This document shows positions 1-6,631 of a stretch of DNA of 6,965 nucleotides, one piece after another. The stretch covers positions 1 through 6,965 of the forward strand of contig JAEZWM010000091.1 in the NCBI GenBank assembly GCA_023443025.1, given 5' to 3'. The stretch's first letter is position 1, and each line of letters opens with the position of its first letter. Origin of the DNA: Bacillota bacterium (lineage in GTDB: Bacteria; Bacillota; Clostridia; Tissierellales; Peptoniphilaceae). The notes under the pieces were generated by a model, which was not told where the DNA came from, searched no databases, and saw only the letters and a program-made list of their open reading frames with translations. The translations under genes and the position numbers were made by a program.

Positions 1-16
1 TTAGCAGCTTTTAAAC

Positions 17-460
17 TTAAAAATTATCAAATACTTCTATTGCTTTTTTTATATCTTCTTCGTTTGGTCTACCTTTATTAATCCCTTTTATTAACGATAG
101 TGGTCCAAAGGTATCATATCCCTTACAATGAAATTTTGCATTAACTTTTATTCCGGCTTGTTCAAATACAGATTCTGCAGATTTCATAAATCTTTCTGAC
201 ATTATCCCACTGGTTAATATTAATCCAATACGTTTTTGCTTTAATTCTTCTTTATTTTCTTTAATATATCCTATTAACTCTTTAGGCATTGATAATGCAT
301 ATACACCGCTTGCTATTATGACTTTGGTATAGTCGTTTAAATCGATGTTTGATACATTTCCAATTGGAATTACATCGTAGTTAAAGTGCTTAGAAAGTCC
401 CTCGGTCAGTTTTTTTATATTGCCGTGATGTACGGAGTAATAGATTATAATTGTCTTCAT
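17..460 (-). CDS. Flavodoxin-domain protein (small FMN-binding-type redox protein)
   Basis: A 147-residue cytoplasmic protein with an alternating beta/alpha flavodoxin pattern. The N-terminal strand MKTIIIYYS leads into S9-VHHG-N14, at the position of the flavodoxin FMN-phosphate loop (classically S/TxTxNT, here without the T residues). SGVYA (51-55) and a TSG (83-85) after strand RIGLIL fit the later flavin-contact loops. The C-terminal GYDTFGPL (114-121) and GRPNEED (130-136) are typical, from memory, of a clostridial flavodoxin-like family. The length fits a short-chain flavodoxin. The start is the ATG at 460 because AAAGGAG (466-472) lies 5 nt upstream; a GTG ten codons earlier lacks a site at proper spacing and touches the upstream stop. 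It lies 29 nt downstream of the CPBP protease gene on the same strand, so the two are probably cotranscribed. The fold is fairly secure; FMN binding and the redox partner are inferred. No terminator is visible before the window edge. Confidence 0.88.
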   Translation of the reverse strand: MKTIIIYYSVHHGNIKKLTEGLSKHFNYDVIPIGNVSNIDLNDYTKVIIASGVYALSMPKELIGYIKENKEELKQKRIGLILTSGIMSERFMKSAESVFEQAGIKVNAKFHCKGYDTFGPLSLIKGINKGRPNEEDIKKAIEVFDNF

Positions 461-489
461 AAAAACTCCTTTCTGATATGAAAAGCACA

Positions 490-1335
490 CTATTCTTCTA
501 TCCTAAAACTATTTCTTTTCCATTTATAAAAGTAATAAATTGATGCAATTATGAGTATTACTGCTACAGTTATTGTCCCTTCCGGTCCAAACTTTCCACC
601 TGTCATAATTTCGTTAGTTCCTATTGTTTTAAACTTAAGCAGTGAATCCTCAAGACCCATACCGCTTACATTCTGACCAAAAATCACTCCTTGGACATAA
701 TTCCACGCTGCATGTGCTGCACCTGCATACCATAAGCTTCCGGTGGAATAAACCATAAGTGCAAACAAAACCCCAACGACAACCAAATTCACAACCGCAA
801 AAAAGTTAAGTCCACTATTCGCTAAATGAAGAGCCATAAATATTACTGATGGCAATAATATACTAGGTATCACTCCCCATCTATCTTTTATAACTCTTTG
901 CAATAAACCTCTCGTTAGTAATTCTTCAGAAAAGCTCTGTACTCCAAAAGCAGGTATGAATAATAGGATATCAATTAGAGGCAATGATCCGGGCCCACCA
1001 TATGATATGGTTTTAGTTATAACCGATATAGCAATAAATGCCACAAATAATAATATTCCTACACCATATCCTAGTCCAATATTTTTAAATATATGCTTAT
1101 CTTTCATCCATAATTTAGACCTATCCAATTTTAACACGTACTTACTAAATACTAAAACAGTAATTATCGATATTATATCAAGCAGTAATGCAATTTGCAT
1201 GCCTCTCGAAGTGTTTAAATAACCAAATCTATTAGAAATCACATAGGCTATGTTTGAGGCTACTGCATTAGTAAAAAAGTAAAAAACTATAAATGCTAAA
1301 ACCAATCCTAAATCTACATACCATCTTCTTTTCAT
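490..1335 (-). CDS. CPBP-family intramembrane glutamic endopeptidase (ABI/Rce1-like)
   Basis: A 281-residue polytopic membrane protein. It carries the three conserved CPBP (CAAX protease and bacteriocin-processing, Abi/Rce1) motifs: EELLTRG with E137, E138 and R142; FMALH with H170; and HAAWN with H208 and N212. These residues form the presumed active site within the membrane. Hydrophobic segments lie near 7-26, 47-66, 86-108, 119-134, 153-170, 178-197 and 255-270. In characterised relatives the family does CAAX-type processing, bacteriocin maturation or immunity, or regulated proteolysis; nothing here fixes a substrate and no bacteriocin gene is visible. The start is the ATG at 1335: GGAG (1342-1345) sits 6 nt upstream, whereas an in-frame TTG at 1347 lies within that site. 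The flavodoxin-like gene follows after 29 nt. Family assignment is secure, substrate unknown. Confidence 0.93.
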   Translation of the reverse strand: MKRRWYVDLGLVLAFIVFYFFTNAVASNIAYVISNRFGYLNTSRGMQIALLLDIISIITVLVFSKYVLKLDRSKLWMKDKHIFKNIGLGYGVGILLFVAFIAISVITKTISYGGPGSLPLIDILLFIPAFGVQSFSEELLTRGLLQRVIKDRWGVIPSILLPSVIFMALHLANSGLNFFAVVNLVVVGVLFALMVYSTGSLWYAGAAHAAWNYVQGVIFGQNVSGMGLEDSLLKFKTIGTNEIMTGGKFGPEGTITVAVILIIASIYYFYKWKRNSFRIEE

Positions 1336-1362
1336 TAATATCTCCAATCAGAATTATTAATA

Positions 1363-1368
1363 ATTATA
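1363..1368 (-). promoter_or_regulatory. Probable -10 box for the CPBP-flavodoxin operon
   Basis: A perfect TATAAT on the minus strand, 27 nt upstream of the CPBP start codon. No good -35 hexamer is seen at 16-18 nt spacing (about CACAAA) and there is no TG extension, so this promoter may need an activator or may be weak. The inverted repeat at 1373-1396 covers the place where a -35 element would be. Confidence 0.4.
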
Positions 1369-1372
1369 AAAC

Positions 1373-1396
1373 ATTAACATAACAATTTGTGTTAAT
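1373..1396. repeat. Inverted repeat ATTAACA-N10-TGTTAAT, possible operator
   Basis: Seven-base arms at 1373-1379 and 1390-1396 are exact reverse complements separated by 10 nt. A further TGTTAAT copy lies at 1426-1432, also in the divergent intergenic region. The repeat overlaps the -35 region of the left-facing promoter, where a repressor or activator would be expected to bind. The region is very AT-rich, so chance occurrence is possible; the binding role is inference. Confidence 0.35.
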
Positions 1397-1496
1397 TATG
1401 TTTATCAGTTTATTTATACCCAATATGTTAATTTTATTAGTTCATTTCCCGGTTTAGTTGTCAGAGATACTTAAAATTAATTAATTATTTGATCGA

Positions 1497-1525
1497 TTGA
1501 TAAAAACCGCTTCTATTGGTATAAT
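1497..1525 (+). promoter_or_regulatory. Strong sigma-A-type extended -10 promoter for the acyltransferase pair
   Basis: TTGATA (1497-1502), a 17-nt spacer, then TATAAT (1520-1525), preceded by TGg at 1517-1519, which makes an extended -10 element. This is one mismatch from the consensus -35 and a perfect -10. Transcription would begin near 1532, giving a leader of about 30 nt before the start at 1562. The ATG at 1529 would then lie at or upstream of the transcript start, which excludes it as the start codon. Confidence 0.8.
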
Positions 1526-1549
1526 AATATGTTCAAAAGCATAATTTAT

Positions 1550-1555
1550 AAGGAG
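1550..1555 (+). promoter_or_regulatory. Ribosome binding site that decides the MBOAT start
   Basis: AAGGAG ends 6 nt before the ATG at 1562, ideal spacing. The earlier in-frame ATG at 1529 has no such site, and the protein beginning at 1562 starts with the MQFNT...F residues usual for this family. Confidence 0.85.
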
Positions 1556-1561
1556 TTAGCT

Positions 1562-2950
1562 ATGCAGTTCAATACTATTGCTTTTATTTTTATATTTCTA
1601 CCAATTAGTTTGTTACTTTATGCTCTAGTACAATATAAATATAAAGGTTTTGTTTTAACTTTTTTTAGTTTGTTTTTTTATTCCTACTATGACTTAGGGG
1701 CTACAATATATTTATTAATTTTCGCTATTTTAGTATATTTATTCAGTATATTGCTGGTTTCATCTGGATACAAGAAAAGTGTATTAGCAATAGAACTTAC
1801 TCTAATTGTTCTTTATCTAGTTTATTTTAAGTATTATGATTTTCTAGCTGATAACTTTATTCCTTTTCTTAATGAAGTAAGACCTGATAATCTTATTACT
1901 CCACTAGGAATATCATTTTATACTTTTACATCCATTTCTTACTTAGTGGATACCTATAATGAAAAAAATAAAACAGGTTTCTTTAAATTCCTCAACTACC
2001 TCACTTTTTTCCCTAAGATTATTTCCGGTCCAATAGTTAGGTTAAAAAATTTTGGTAATGTAAACTTTTCTTCTGAGAATTTAAGCTATGGCATATCTCG
2101 TTTCATAATTGGATTATCTAAAAAAACCGTACTTGCACATTATTTTGGATTGAGTGCAGATGCGATTTGGAATCAATTATATCTAGGCATTGATACCCCT
2201 ACAGCATGGATTGGTGCACTAGCATATACTTTTCAGATTTACTTTGATTTTAGTGGATACTCAGATATGGCCATCGGAATAGCATCAATGTTTGGGTATA
2301 CTGTTGCTGATAACTTCAATTTTCCATATCTGTCACATTCGATTTCAGAGTTTTGGAGAAGATGGCATATCTCACTTGGGGATTGGTTTAAGAACTACAT
2401 CTATATACCGCTTGGGGGTTCTAGACATGGTAATATTTACTTTAACTTATTTATGGTGTTCTTAATAACCGGTATATGGCACGGAGCAAGCTGGGCATTT
2501 ATAATATGGGGTCTGTGGCATGGACTTTTTAGAATTATAGAAAAAACACTTGAGAAAAATGAAATTTATACTAAAATACCCGGTCTATTTAAATGGGCAT
2601 TTACTATGTTCGTAGTAGTAATTGGTTGGGTACTATTTAGAAGTAACGGACTTAAAGAAGCGATGGTTTTTCTAAATAGAATGTTTATTCCGACTACCAC
2701 ACAAACAGACGTAGTATATACTTGGAGATATTTTCTTAATCATAGATTAATTGTATTATTTATTTTTAGCTTTTTTAGTTCTACAATACTTGGTAAATTT
2801 AATTTTGTATATGATCTTTATGAATTTGAAAGTGCTGCAACTACGTTACAACATATTATTTACACGGTAATTCTGTTGGTACTATTCATAATTTCTCTTT
2901 CGATGATACTGTCATCAGGACATTTACCATTTATTTACTTCCAGTTTTAG
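1562..2950 (+). CDS. MBOAT-family membrane-bound O-acyltransferase (AlgI/DltB/PatA-like)
   Basis: A 462-residue polytopic membrane protein that would transfer an acyl (often acetyl) group across or at the membrane to an extracytoplasmic polymer. The MBOAT core is clear: GISFYTFTSISY (116-127), FPKIISGPIVR (150-160), YFDFSGYSDMAIGI (227-240), FWRRWHISLGDWF (264-276), YIPLGGSR (281-288), then GIWHGASWAF (304-313) with the expected catalytic His307, and GLWHG (317-321). The C-terminus PFIYFQF is also family-typical. Length matches the AlgI/PatA branch. It is transcribed from the promoter at 1497-1525 and followed after 9 nt by an SGNH/AlgX-like gene, the usual partner in alginate, cellulose and peptidoglycan acetylation systems. 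The acceptor cannot be told: no dlt, alginate, cellulose or capsule genes are nearby. Confidence 0.95.
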   Translation: MQFNTIAFIFIFLPISLLLYALVQYKYKGFVLTFFSLFFYSYYDLGATIYLLIFAILVYLFSILLVSSGYKKSVLAIELTLIVLYLVYFKYYDFLADNFIPFLNEVRPDNLITPLGISFYTFTSISYLVDTYNEKNKTGFFKFLNYLTFFPKIISGPIVRLKNFGNVNFSSENLSYGISRFIIGLSKKTVLAHYFGLSADAIWNQLYLGIDTPTAWIGALAYTFQIYFDFSGYSDMAIGIASMFGYTVADNFNFPYLSHSISEFWRRWHISLGDWFKNYIYIPLGGSRHGNIYFNLFMVFLITGIWHGASWAFIIWGLWHGLFRIIEKTLEKNEIYTKIPGLFKWAFTMFVVVIGWVLFRSNGLKEAMVFLNRMFIPTTTQTDVVYTWRYFLNHRLIVLFIFSFFSSTILGKFNFVYDLYEFESAATTLQHIIYTVILLVLFIISLSMILSSGHLPFIYFQF

Positions 2951-2959
2951 AGGTGTTAT

Positions 2960-4324
2960 ATGAAAACTAGATATACGATTAAATTTATATTCTTTATTTT
3001 GGCATTATTGATACCTCTTGTTTTTCTCAATACATTGCCTGATCAAATTTCAGAAATAGATAATAAGTATCTAGCAGATTTTCCGGATATTAAAAATGGA
3101 TACAATGAATTCCTAGATGATTTTGACATTTATATAACTGAAAGATTAGGTGGACGAGATAAACTTATCACAGCTAATCATATAGTTAATGATAAGCTCT
3201 TCGATATACTTGAACATGCCAGCTATGAGTACGGAAAAGATGGTTATGTATTTAGTAAACTAGGTAATCCTCAATACGACTTTGAATTTCTAGATGCTTT
3301 TAGTGATTATTTAATTGAAATTCAAAATTATTGTAATAGTCGTAATGTACAATTTATCTACCTTCTAAATCCCAGTAAAACCACCGTGTATTCTGATTAT
3401 TTGCCTGATGGTTATAACTATGATAACGAAAGACTGGATTACCTTTTAGATTTATTAGATAAGAAAAATATAAACTATGTCGATAATACGTCATATCTGA
3501 AAGAAATAAGGCCACAAGTTGAACCTTTTAATGTAAAGTTTGATGCCGGACACTGGAACTATCGAGGGGCATTTTACGGAGTAAACAATCTACTATCAAA
3601 AATGCATGAGTACGACAATAGTATAGTTCCTAATGAACTGGATGCATTTGAATTAAGGAATTCTAAACAAACAAGACTTCCTGTTTCTAATTTCCCTATT
3701 CAAGAAGATGTTCCATTTATGCAAGAATTGGAAGCTTCTTTTAATGTAGTGGAACTTGATATTAGCAGTGAACTTGAAATGGATCCAAATTATAGAGTCA
3801 ACGTAAGATATGAATCAGAAGCAGATAACGATATTAATGCACTAGTTTTTCAGGGATCATATTTTAACACCTACGGCAATATTTTTCTAGCTCGAGCTTT
3901 TCACAAATACCAAAGCATCCACAATTATGGTAATATTTTTAACTTTGAGTACTTTTTTAATATTTATCAACCGAATTTTGTTGTTTTTACAACTGCAGAA
4001 TATGTGACAAATGCAGATTATTTTGATTTCAATAATCTAAAATCTAAGATTTTTAATCCAGCTTTAACTAAGTCTGAATTTAGAAATACTGATGAGAGAA
4101 TTGGTATTACACACATTTTAGAAGGTGATTATATAACAAAAGCTAAACTCGATGTAAAAGATATCCAGTACGGGTATATGTCAGATGGAATACATGATTA
4201 TGACTTAATTCACGATGATGGATGGAATATCTCATATAGGAAAGAATACATGGATATTGATAATGCAAAAGTCTATGTAGTTACTGATTCTGGTGAAAAG
4301 CTTGTATATGATTTAGATTTTTAG
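2960..4324 (+). CDS. Membrane-anchored SGNH/AlgX-AlgJ-like acyltransferase partner
   Basis: A 454-residue protein with one N-terminal hydrophobic segment (about 7-24), so probably anchored with the bulk outside the membrane. The candidate catalytic residues follow the AlgX/AlgJ order, with the acid/base motif before the nucleophile: D195 and H198 in FDAGHWN (a DxxH spacing followed by W), then S300 in FQGSYF at the place of the GDSx nucleophile block. After this come NFVVFTTAEY (339-348), resembling the strand-and-Glu segment that follows the nucleophile in AlgJ-type proteins. About 65 residues at the C-terminus look like an added beta-rich domain. The ribosome binding site AGAGGTG (2949-2955) overlaps the stop of the MBOAT gene, which indicates translational coupling. 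By analogy with AlgI/AlgJ or PatA/PatB, it would pass the acyl group to a glycan. Family assignment is good; residue roles are inferred from spacing. QGS in place of GDS is divergent. Confidence 0.82.
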   Translation: MKTRYTIKFIFFILALLIPLVFLNTLPDQISEIDNKYLADFPDIKNGYNEFLDDFDIYITERLGGRDKLITANHIVNDKLFDILEHASYEYGKDGYVFSKLGNPQYDFEFLDAFSDYLIEIQNYCNSRNVQFIYLLNPSKTTVYSDYLPDGYNYDNERLDYLLDLLDKKNINYVDNTSYLKEIRPQVEPFNVKFDAGHWNYRGAFYGVNNLLSKMHEYDNSIVPNELDAFELRNSKQTRLPVSNFPIQEDVPFMQELEASFNVVELDISSELEMDPNYRVNVRYESEADNDINALVFQGSYFNTYGNIFLARAFHKYQSIHNYGNIFNFEYFFNIYQPNFVVFTTAEYVTNADYFDFNNLKSKIFNPALTKSEFRNTDERIGITHILEGDYITKAKLDVKDIQYGYMSDGIHDYDLIHDDGWNISYRKEYMDIDNAKVYVVTDSGEKLVYDLDF

Positions 4325-4330
4325 AATCAT

Positions 4331-4373
4331 AAAGGCCTCTAGTGAGAATTAGAGGCCTTTCATTTATTCTATT
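4331..4373 (+). terminator. Intrinsic terminator after the acyltransferase pair
   Basis: A perfect 11-bp stem (4331-4341 with 4350-4360) encloses an 8-nt loop and is followed by a T-rich tail (TTTCATTTATTCTATT). It begins 6 nt after the stop codon of the SGNH-like gene. Read from the minus strand, the tail has fewer T residues, so termination of the convergent ABC-F transcript here is possible but weaker. Confidence 0.88.
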
Positions 4374-4500
4374 GTCAGAATGATATTATCATTATCAAAC
4401 ATTATATCAAATTGATATTGATTGTAAATGGCAACCCGATAATGCTAGTTTTAAGCTCTTTACAAGGTAAAAAGAAAACTAAATACTCTATTACGACTTG

Positions 4501-6138
4501 TTAATCCACATACTCTCTTAACTGCAAAGATTTTAAATCTAACTCTTTCTCAAGCTCATCTTTTCTTTCGTTACTGATATCCAGTGATAATTCAGAGATT
4601 ATTCTAGAAATCTCTATCTCCAGCAACATTTTTTGATTTGACTTAGTGGATGGAGTATTGTCACGAGTGCACGACTCAATATAGTCGCTGTAATTTCCTA
4701 GATGGCGAATTAGCTTTCTATCCTTAATGATGAGTAATTCGTCTGCTACTGCGTCTATAAGTTTTACATCATGAGTCACTAATAGTACAGTTCCTTCGTA
4801 GTTTTGCAGGAGTTCTTCAATGACTTCCAAACTGCTGATATCCAAAAAGTTTGTAGGCTCATCCAGTATTAAACAGTTTATATCACTTAGGATTATCTTT
4901 GCAAATGATACCTTTACCCTTTCACCACCACTCAATATGTTGAGGTTTTCATGTACTTTATCGCCTCTAATCAAAAGCCTGGCAAGAACTAATCTGGCAA
5001 AGTCCTCGTTATGAATAGAAGTATCCATAACATTTTCTAATATACTTTTACTCTTATCGAGGATATCGAGAGATTGGCTAAAACGCCCTATCTTTATGGC
5101 TCTACTATTAACTATTCCATCATTACTAAGAATCATGTTGACAAGAGTCGTCTTACCACTGCCATTAGGCCCTATGAGTGCAACTGCTCTACCATTAAAA
5201 ATACTGAAGTTTGCATCCTCGAAAATAATCTTCTCACCAAAAGACTTATTGAGGTTTTCAGCCGATATAAGGATTTTACTGCTCGGTTTTGTGCTGTCCA
5301 GGATTTTTATCCTAATCACACTCTCTTCTTTCGGCTTTTCAACTACTTCTAATTTTTCTATTCTGCTTTCTACGGCTTTTGCCAACTTGTCTACTTTGTT
5401 TTTATTTATTTGTCCACCCATTTTATGAAGTCTTGCTTCAGAATTTCCCATTCTCTTAAGAGTTCTCCCTATACCTCTAGATTGTTCTTCGTAGGAGTAT
5501 TTCAAACGGGTCAATCTTTCTTTTTCTTTTATATACTGAGTGTATTCAAATTCGTTCCTAGCCAGTTCCTTTTCCTTTAACTCGATATACTTGCTGTAAT
5601 TTCCATTGTATAATTTACACTTTGTATCCCTTATCTCAAGTATTTTATCACATACTTCATCAAGAAAGTGCCTATCATGTGAAATTACGAGAATTGTCTT
5701 ATTAAAAGATTTGAAATTATCTATTATTAACTCTATTCCGTCAATGTCAAGGTTTGATGTAGGTTCATCAACCAGTAAAATATCGGGCTCCGACTCGAAT
5801 CCTACTGCAAGTTTAAATCTGGTTTTTTCACCACCACTCATATAGTCATTGTACACTGTATTTGTCTGAAAAAAGGAAGCATACTTACCACCAATATCTT
5901 TATTTAGGGGTGGTCCTAATTGAGGAACATACGCTATATTAGTTTCCTTTTTTATCATGATGCTTCCCTCATCATAGCTCTCAGATCCGTTTATCATCTC
6001 CAAAAGAGTAGTTTTACCAACGCCATTTACCCCAACTATACCTATTTTCTCCCCGCTGTGAATACTCAACTCATCAATATCCAAAAGCAGCCTTACTCCA
6101 TAATACTTCTTTAAATTTACTATTTTTATTTCCGACAT
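4501..6138 (-). CDS. ABC-F ribosomal protection-type ATPase (Vga/Lsa/VmlR-like)
   Basis: A 545-residue soluble protein with two ABC ATPase domains and no membrane segments. Domain 1: Walker A GVNGVGKT (36-43), signature SGGEK (101-105), Walker B LLVDEP (121-126) with Glu125, switch His154. Domain 2: Walker A GPNGSGKT (323-330), signature SGGER (403-407), Walker B LILDEP (423-428) with Glu427, His456. A charged, helical interdomain linker (about 190-270) corresponds to the tRNA-mimic/antibiotic-resistance region that reaches the peptidyl-transferase centre. Domain 1 is compact, lacking the arm insertion of EttA, and a charged C-terminal extension (about 500-540) resembles that of Vga(A). Known relatives displace lincosamides, pleuromutilins and streptogramin A; drug range cannot be read here. 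The ATG at 6138 is chosen because GGAGGG lies 7 nt upstream; an in-frame GTG at 6225 lacks a site and would encode through the attenuator hairpin. Confidence 0.93.
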   Translation of the reverse strand: MSEIKIVNLKKYYGVRLLLDIDELSIHSGEKIGIVGVNGVGKTTLLEMINGSESYDEGSIMIKKETNIAYVPQLGPPLNKDIGGKYASFFQTNTVYNDYMSGGEKTRFKLAVGFESEPDILLVDEPTSNLDIDGIELIIDNFKSFNKTILVISHDRHFLDEVCDKILEIRDTKCKLYNGNYSKYIELKEKELARNEFEYTQYIKEKERLTRLKYSYEEQSRGIGRTLKRMGNSEARLHKMGGQINKNKVDKLAKAVESRIEKLEVVEKPKEESVIRIKILDSTKPSSKILISAENLNKSFGEKIIFEDANFSIFNGRAVALIGPNGSGKTTLVNMILSNDGIVNSRAIKIGRFSQSLDILDKSKSILENVMDTSIHNEDFARLVLARLLIRGDKVHENLNILSGGERVKVSFAKIILSDINCLILDEPTNFLDISSLEVIEELLQNYEGTVLLVTHDVKLIDAVADELLIIKDRKLIRHLGNYSDYIESCTRDNTPSTKSNQKMLLEIEISRIISELSLDISNERKDELEKELDLKSLQLREYVD

Positions 6139-6173
6139 AAAAAAACCCTCCACAAAAAAGTTCTTGAGAGGAT
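6139..6173 (-). terminator. Leader hairpin that sequesters the ABC-F ribosome binding site and ends in U7
   Basis: On the minus strand, ATCCTCTCAAG (6173-6163) can pair with TTTTG-T-GGAGGGT (6157-6145), with one bulged T and a few G-U pairs and a loop of about 5 nt. The 3' arm contains the whole GGAGGG Shine-Dalgarno (6146-6151), and it is followed directly by seven T residues (6139-6145) and then the start codon. It could act as an intrinsic terminator, as a translation block, or both. Pairing was done by eye; stability has not been calculated. Confidence 0.5.
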
Positions 6174-6368
6174 AGTATATTTCTATAAAATTGTACACAA
6201 AGGTACCCTTATACAAACCATCCACTCATAAAAATAAGCACAATAATACAAGGACTTCAACCCTTGAGTATTCTACTCTAAAATTTACAATGGATTATCT
6301 GTACATTATTATTTATAGTTCTCCTTTGTGTTTGGATTTGATAGATGCTTTAGTTTTATTTCTATCTA
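6139..6368 (-). promoter_or_regulatory. Long structured 5' leader of the ABC-F gene, candidate antibiotic-responsive attenuator
   Basis: About 230 nt separate the predicted transcript start (near 6368) from the ABC-F start. In order of transcription it holds: a Shine-Dalgarno-like AAAGGAG (6321-6327); a 3-codon frame MYR-stop (6295-6306); two small hairpins (GAGTA/TACTC at 6266-6278, and CAAGG/CCTTG at 6249-6266, sharing one base); overlapping short frames MSGWFV-stop (6209-6229) and MVCIRVPLCTIL-stop (6183-6221); then the Shine-Dalgarno-sequestering U-tailed hairpin (6139-6173). Leaders with short upstream frames and conditional termination are established for ABC-F resistance genes such as vmlR and lmo0919. 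That this one works in the same way is inference; the upstream frames lack well-spaced ribosome binding sites. Confidence 0.5.
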
Positions 6369-6374
6369 TTTTTA

Positions 6375-6403
6375 ATTATATCAGTAAGGAGTTATATAGT
6401 CTA
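6375..6403 (-). promoter_or_regulatory. Extended -10 promoter for the ABC-F gene
   Basis: On the minus strand, TAGACT (6403-6398, four of six to consensus), a 17-nt spacer, and a perfect TATAAT (6380-6375) preceded by TGa (6383-6381), an extended -10. The predicted transcript start is near 6368. It is the best promoter seen upstream of the ABC-F gene, and it implies the long leader. Confidence 0.6.
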
Positions 6404-6523
6404 GTTGTAACGATGTAAATATAATTTTAGCGAGAATTAAATTAGTAGTTTAATTTGTAGCTGTGCTAATCGGTTGTAGGCAATTTGTCGTGAAAGAATG
6501 GTAGTGTGTTGTGAGTTTAGTAG

Positions 6524-6549
6524 GGAATCTCCGATTTCCGTAGTTTTTT
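6524..6549 (+). terminator. Weak terminator-like hairpin with T6 tail
   Basis: GGAATC (6524-6529) can pair with GATTTCC (6533-6539) across a TCC loop, with one bulged T, and is followed four bases later by TTTTTT (6544-6549). The stem is short. No gene ends just upstream on the plus strand, so it would only make sense as the end of a small untranslated RNA. Confidence 0.25.
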
Positions 6550-6631
6550 ATATATTCGTGGTCAAAGGTATAAAATCATTACAGATAATATTCGAATAAC
6601 TTTAGATTAGTAGAATGTAGGTGGTTTAGAA

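Noticed and set aside
461..490. GTG start for the flavodoxin-like gene at 490
   Set aside because: It would place the true Shine-Dalgarno inside the coding sequence and overlap the CPBP stop. The ATG at 460 has AAAGGAG 5 nt upstream.
956..1222. 88-codon plus-strand frame inside the CPBP gene
   Set aside because: Antisense shadow; the minus strand carries all three CPBP motifs in this interval.
1336..1347. TTG start for the CPBP gene at 1347
   Set aside because: The TTG is part of the TTGGAG ribosome binding site that serves the ATG at 1335.
1529..1561. Upstream in-frame ATG for the MBOAT gene, 11 codons earlier
   Set aside because: It lies at or before the expected transcript start of the promoter at 1497-1525 and has no ribosome binding site. 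The ATG at 1562 has AAGGAG at ideal spacing.
4820..6114. Several plus-strand frames of 64-110 codons inside the ABC-F gene
   Set aside because: They are antisense shadows of a clearly conserved ABC-F coding sequence and lack family motifs and ribosome binding sites.
6139..6225. 29-codon N-terminal extension of the ABC-F protein from a GTG at 6225
   Set aside because: The frame is open, but no Shine-Dalgarno precedes it, it reads through the attenuator hairpin, and the protein aligned from 6138 begins like other ABC-F proteins.
6191..6418. 75-codon plus-strand frame, with a hydrophobic second half, across the ABC-F leader
   Set aside because: No ribosome binding site at either ATG, low-complexity content, and complete antisense overlap with the promoter and leader. 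A small membrane toxin was considered, but nothing supports it.
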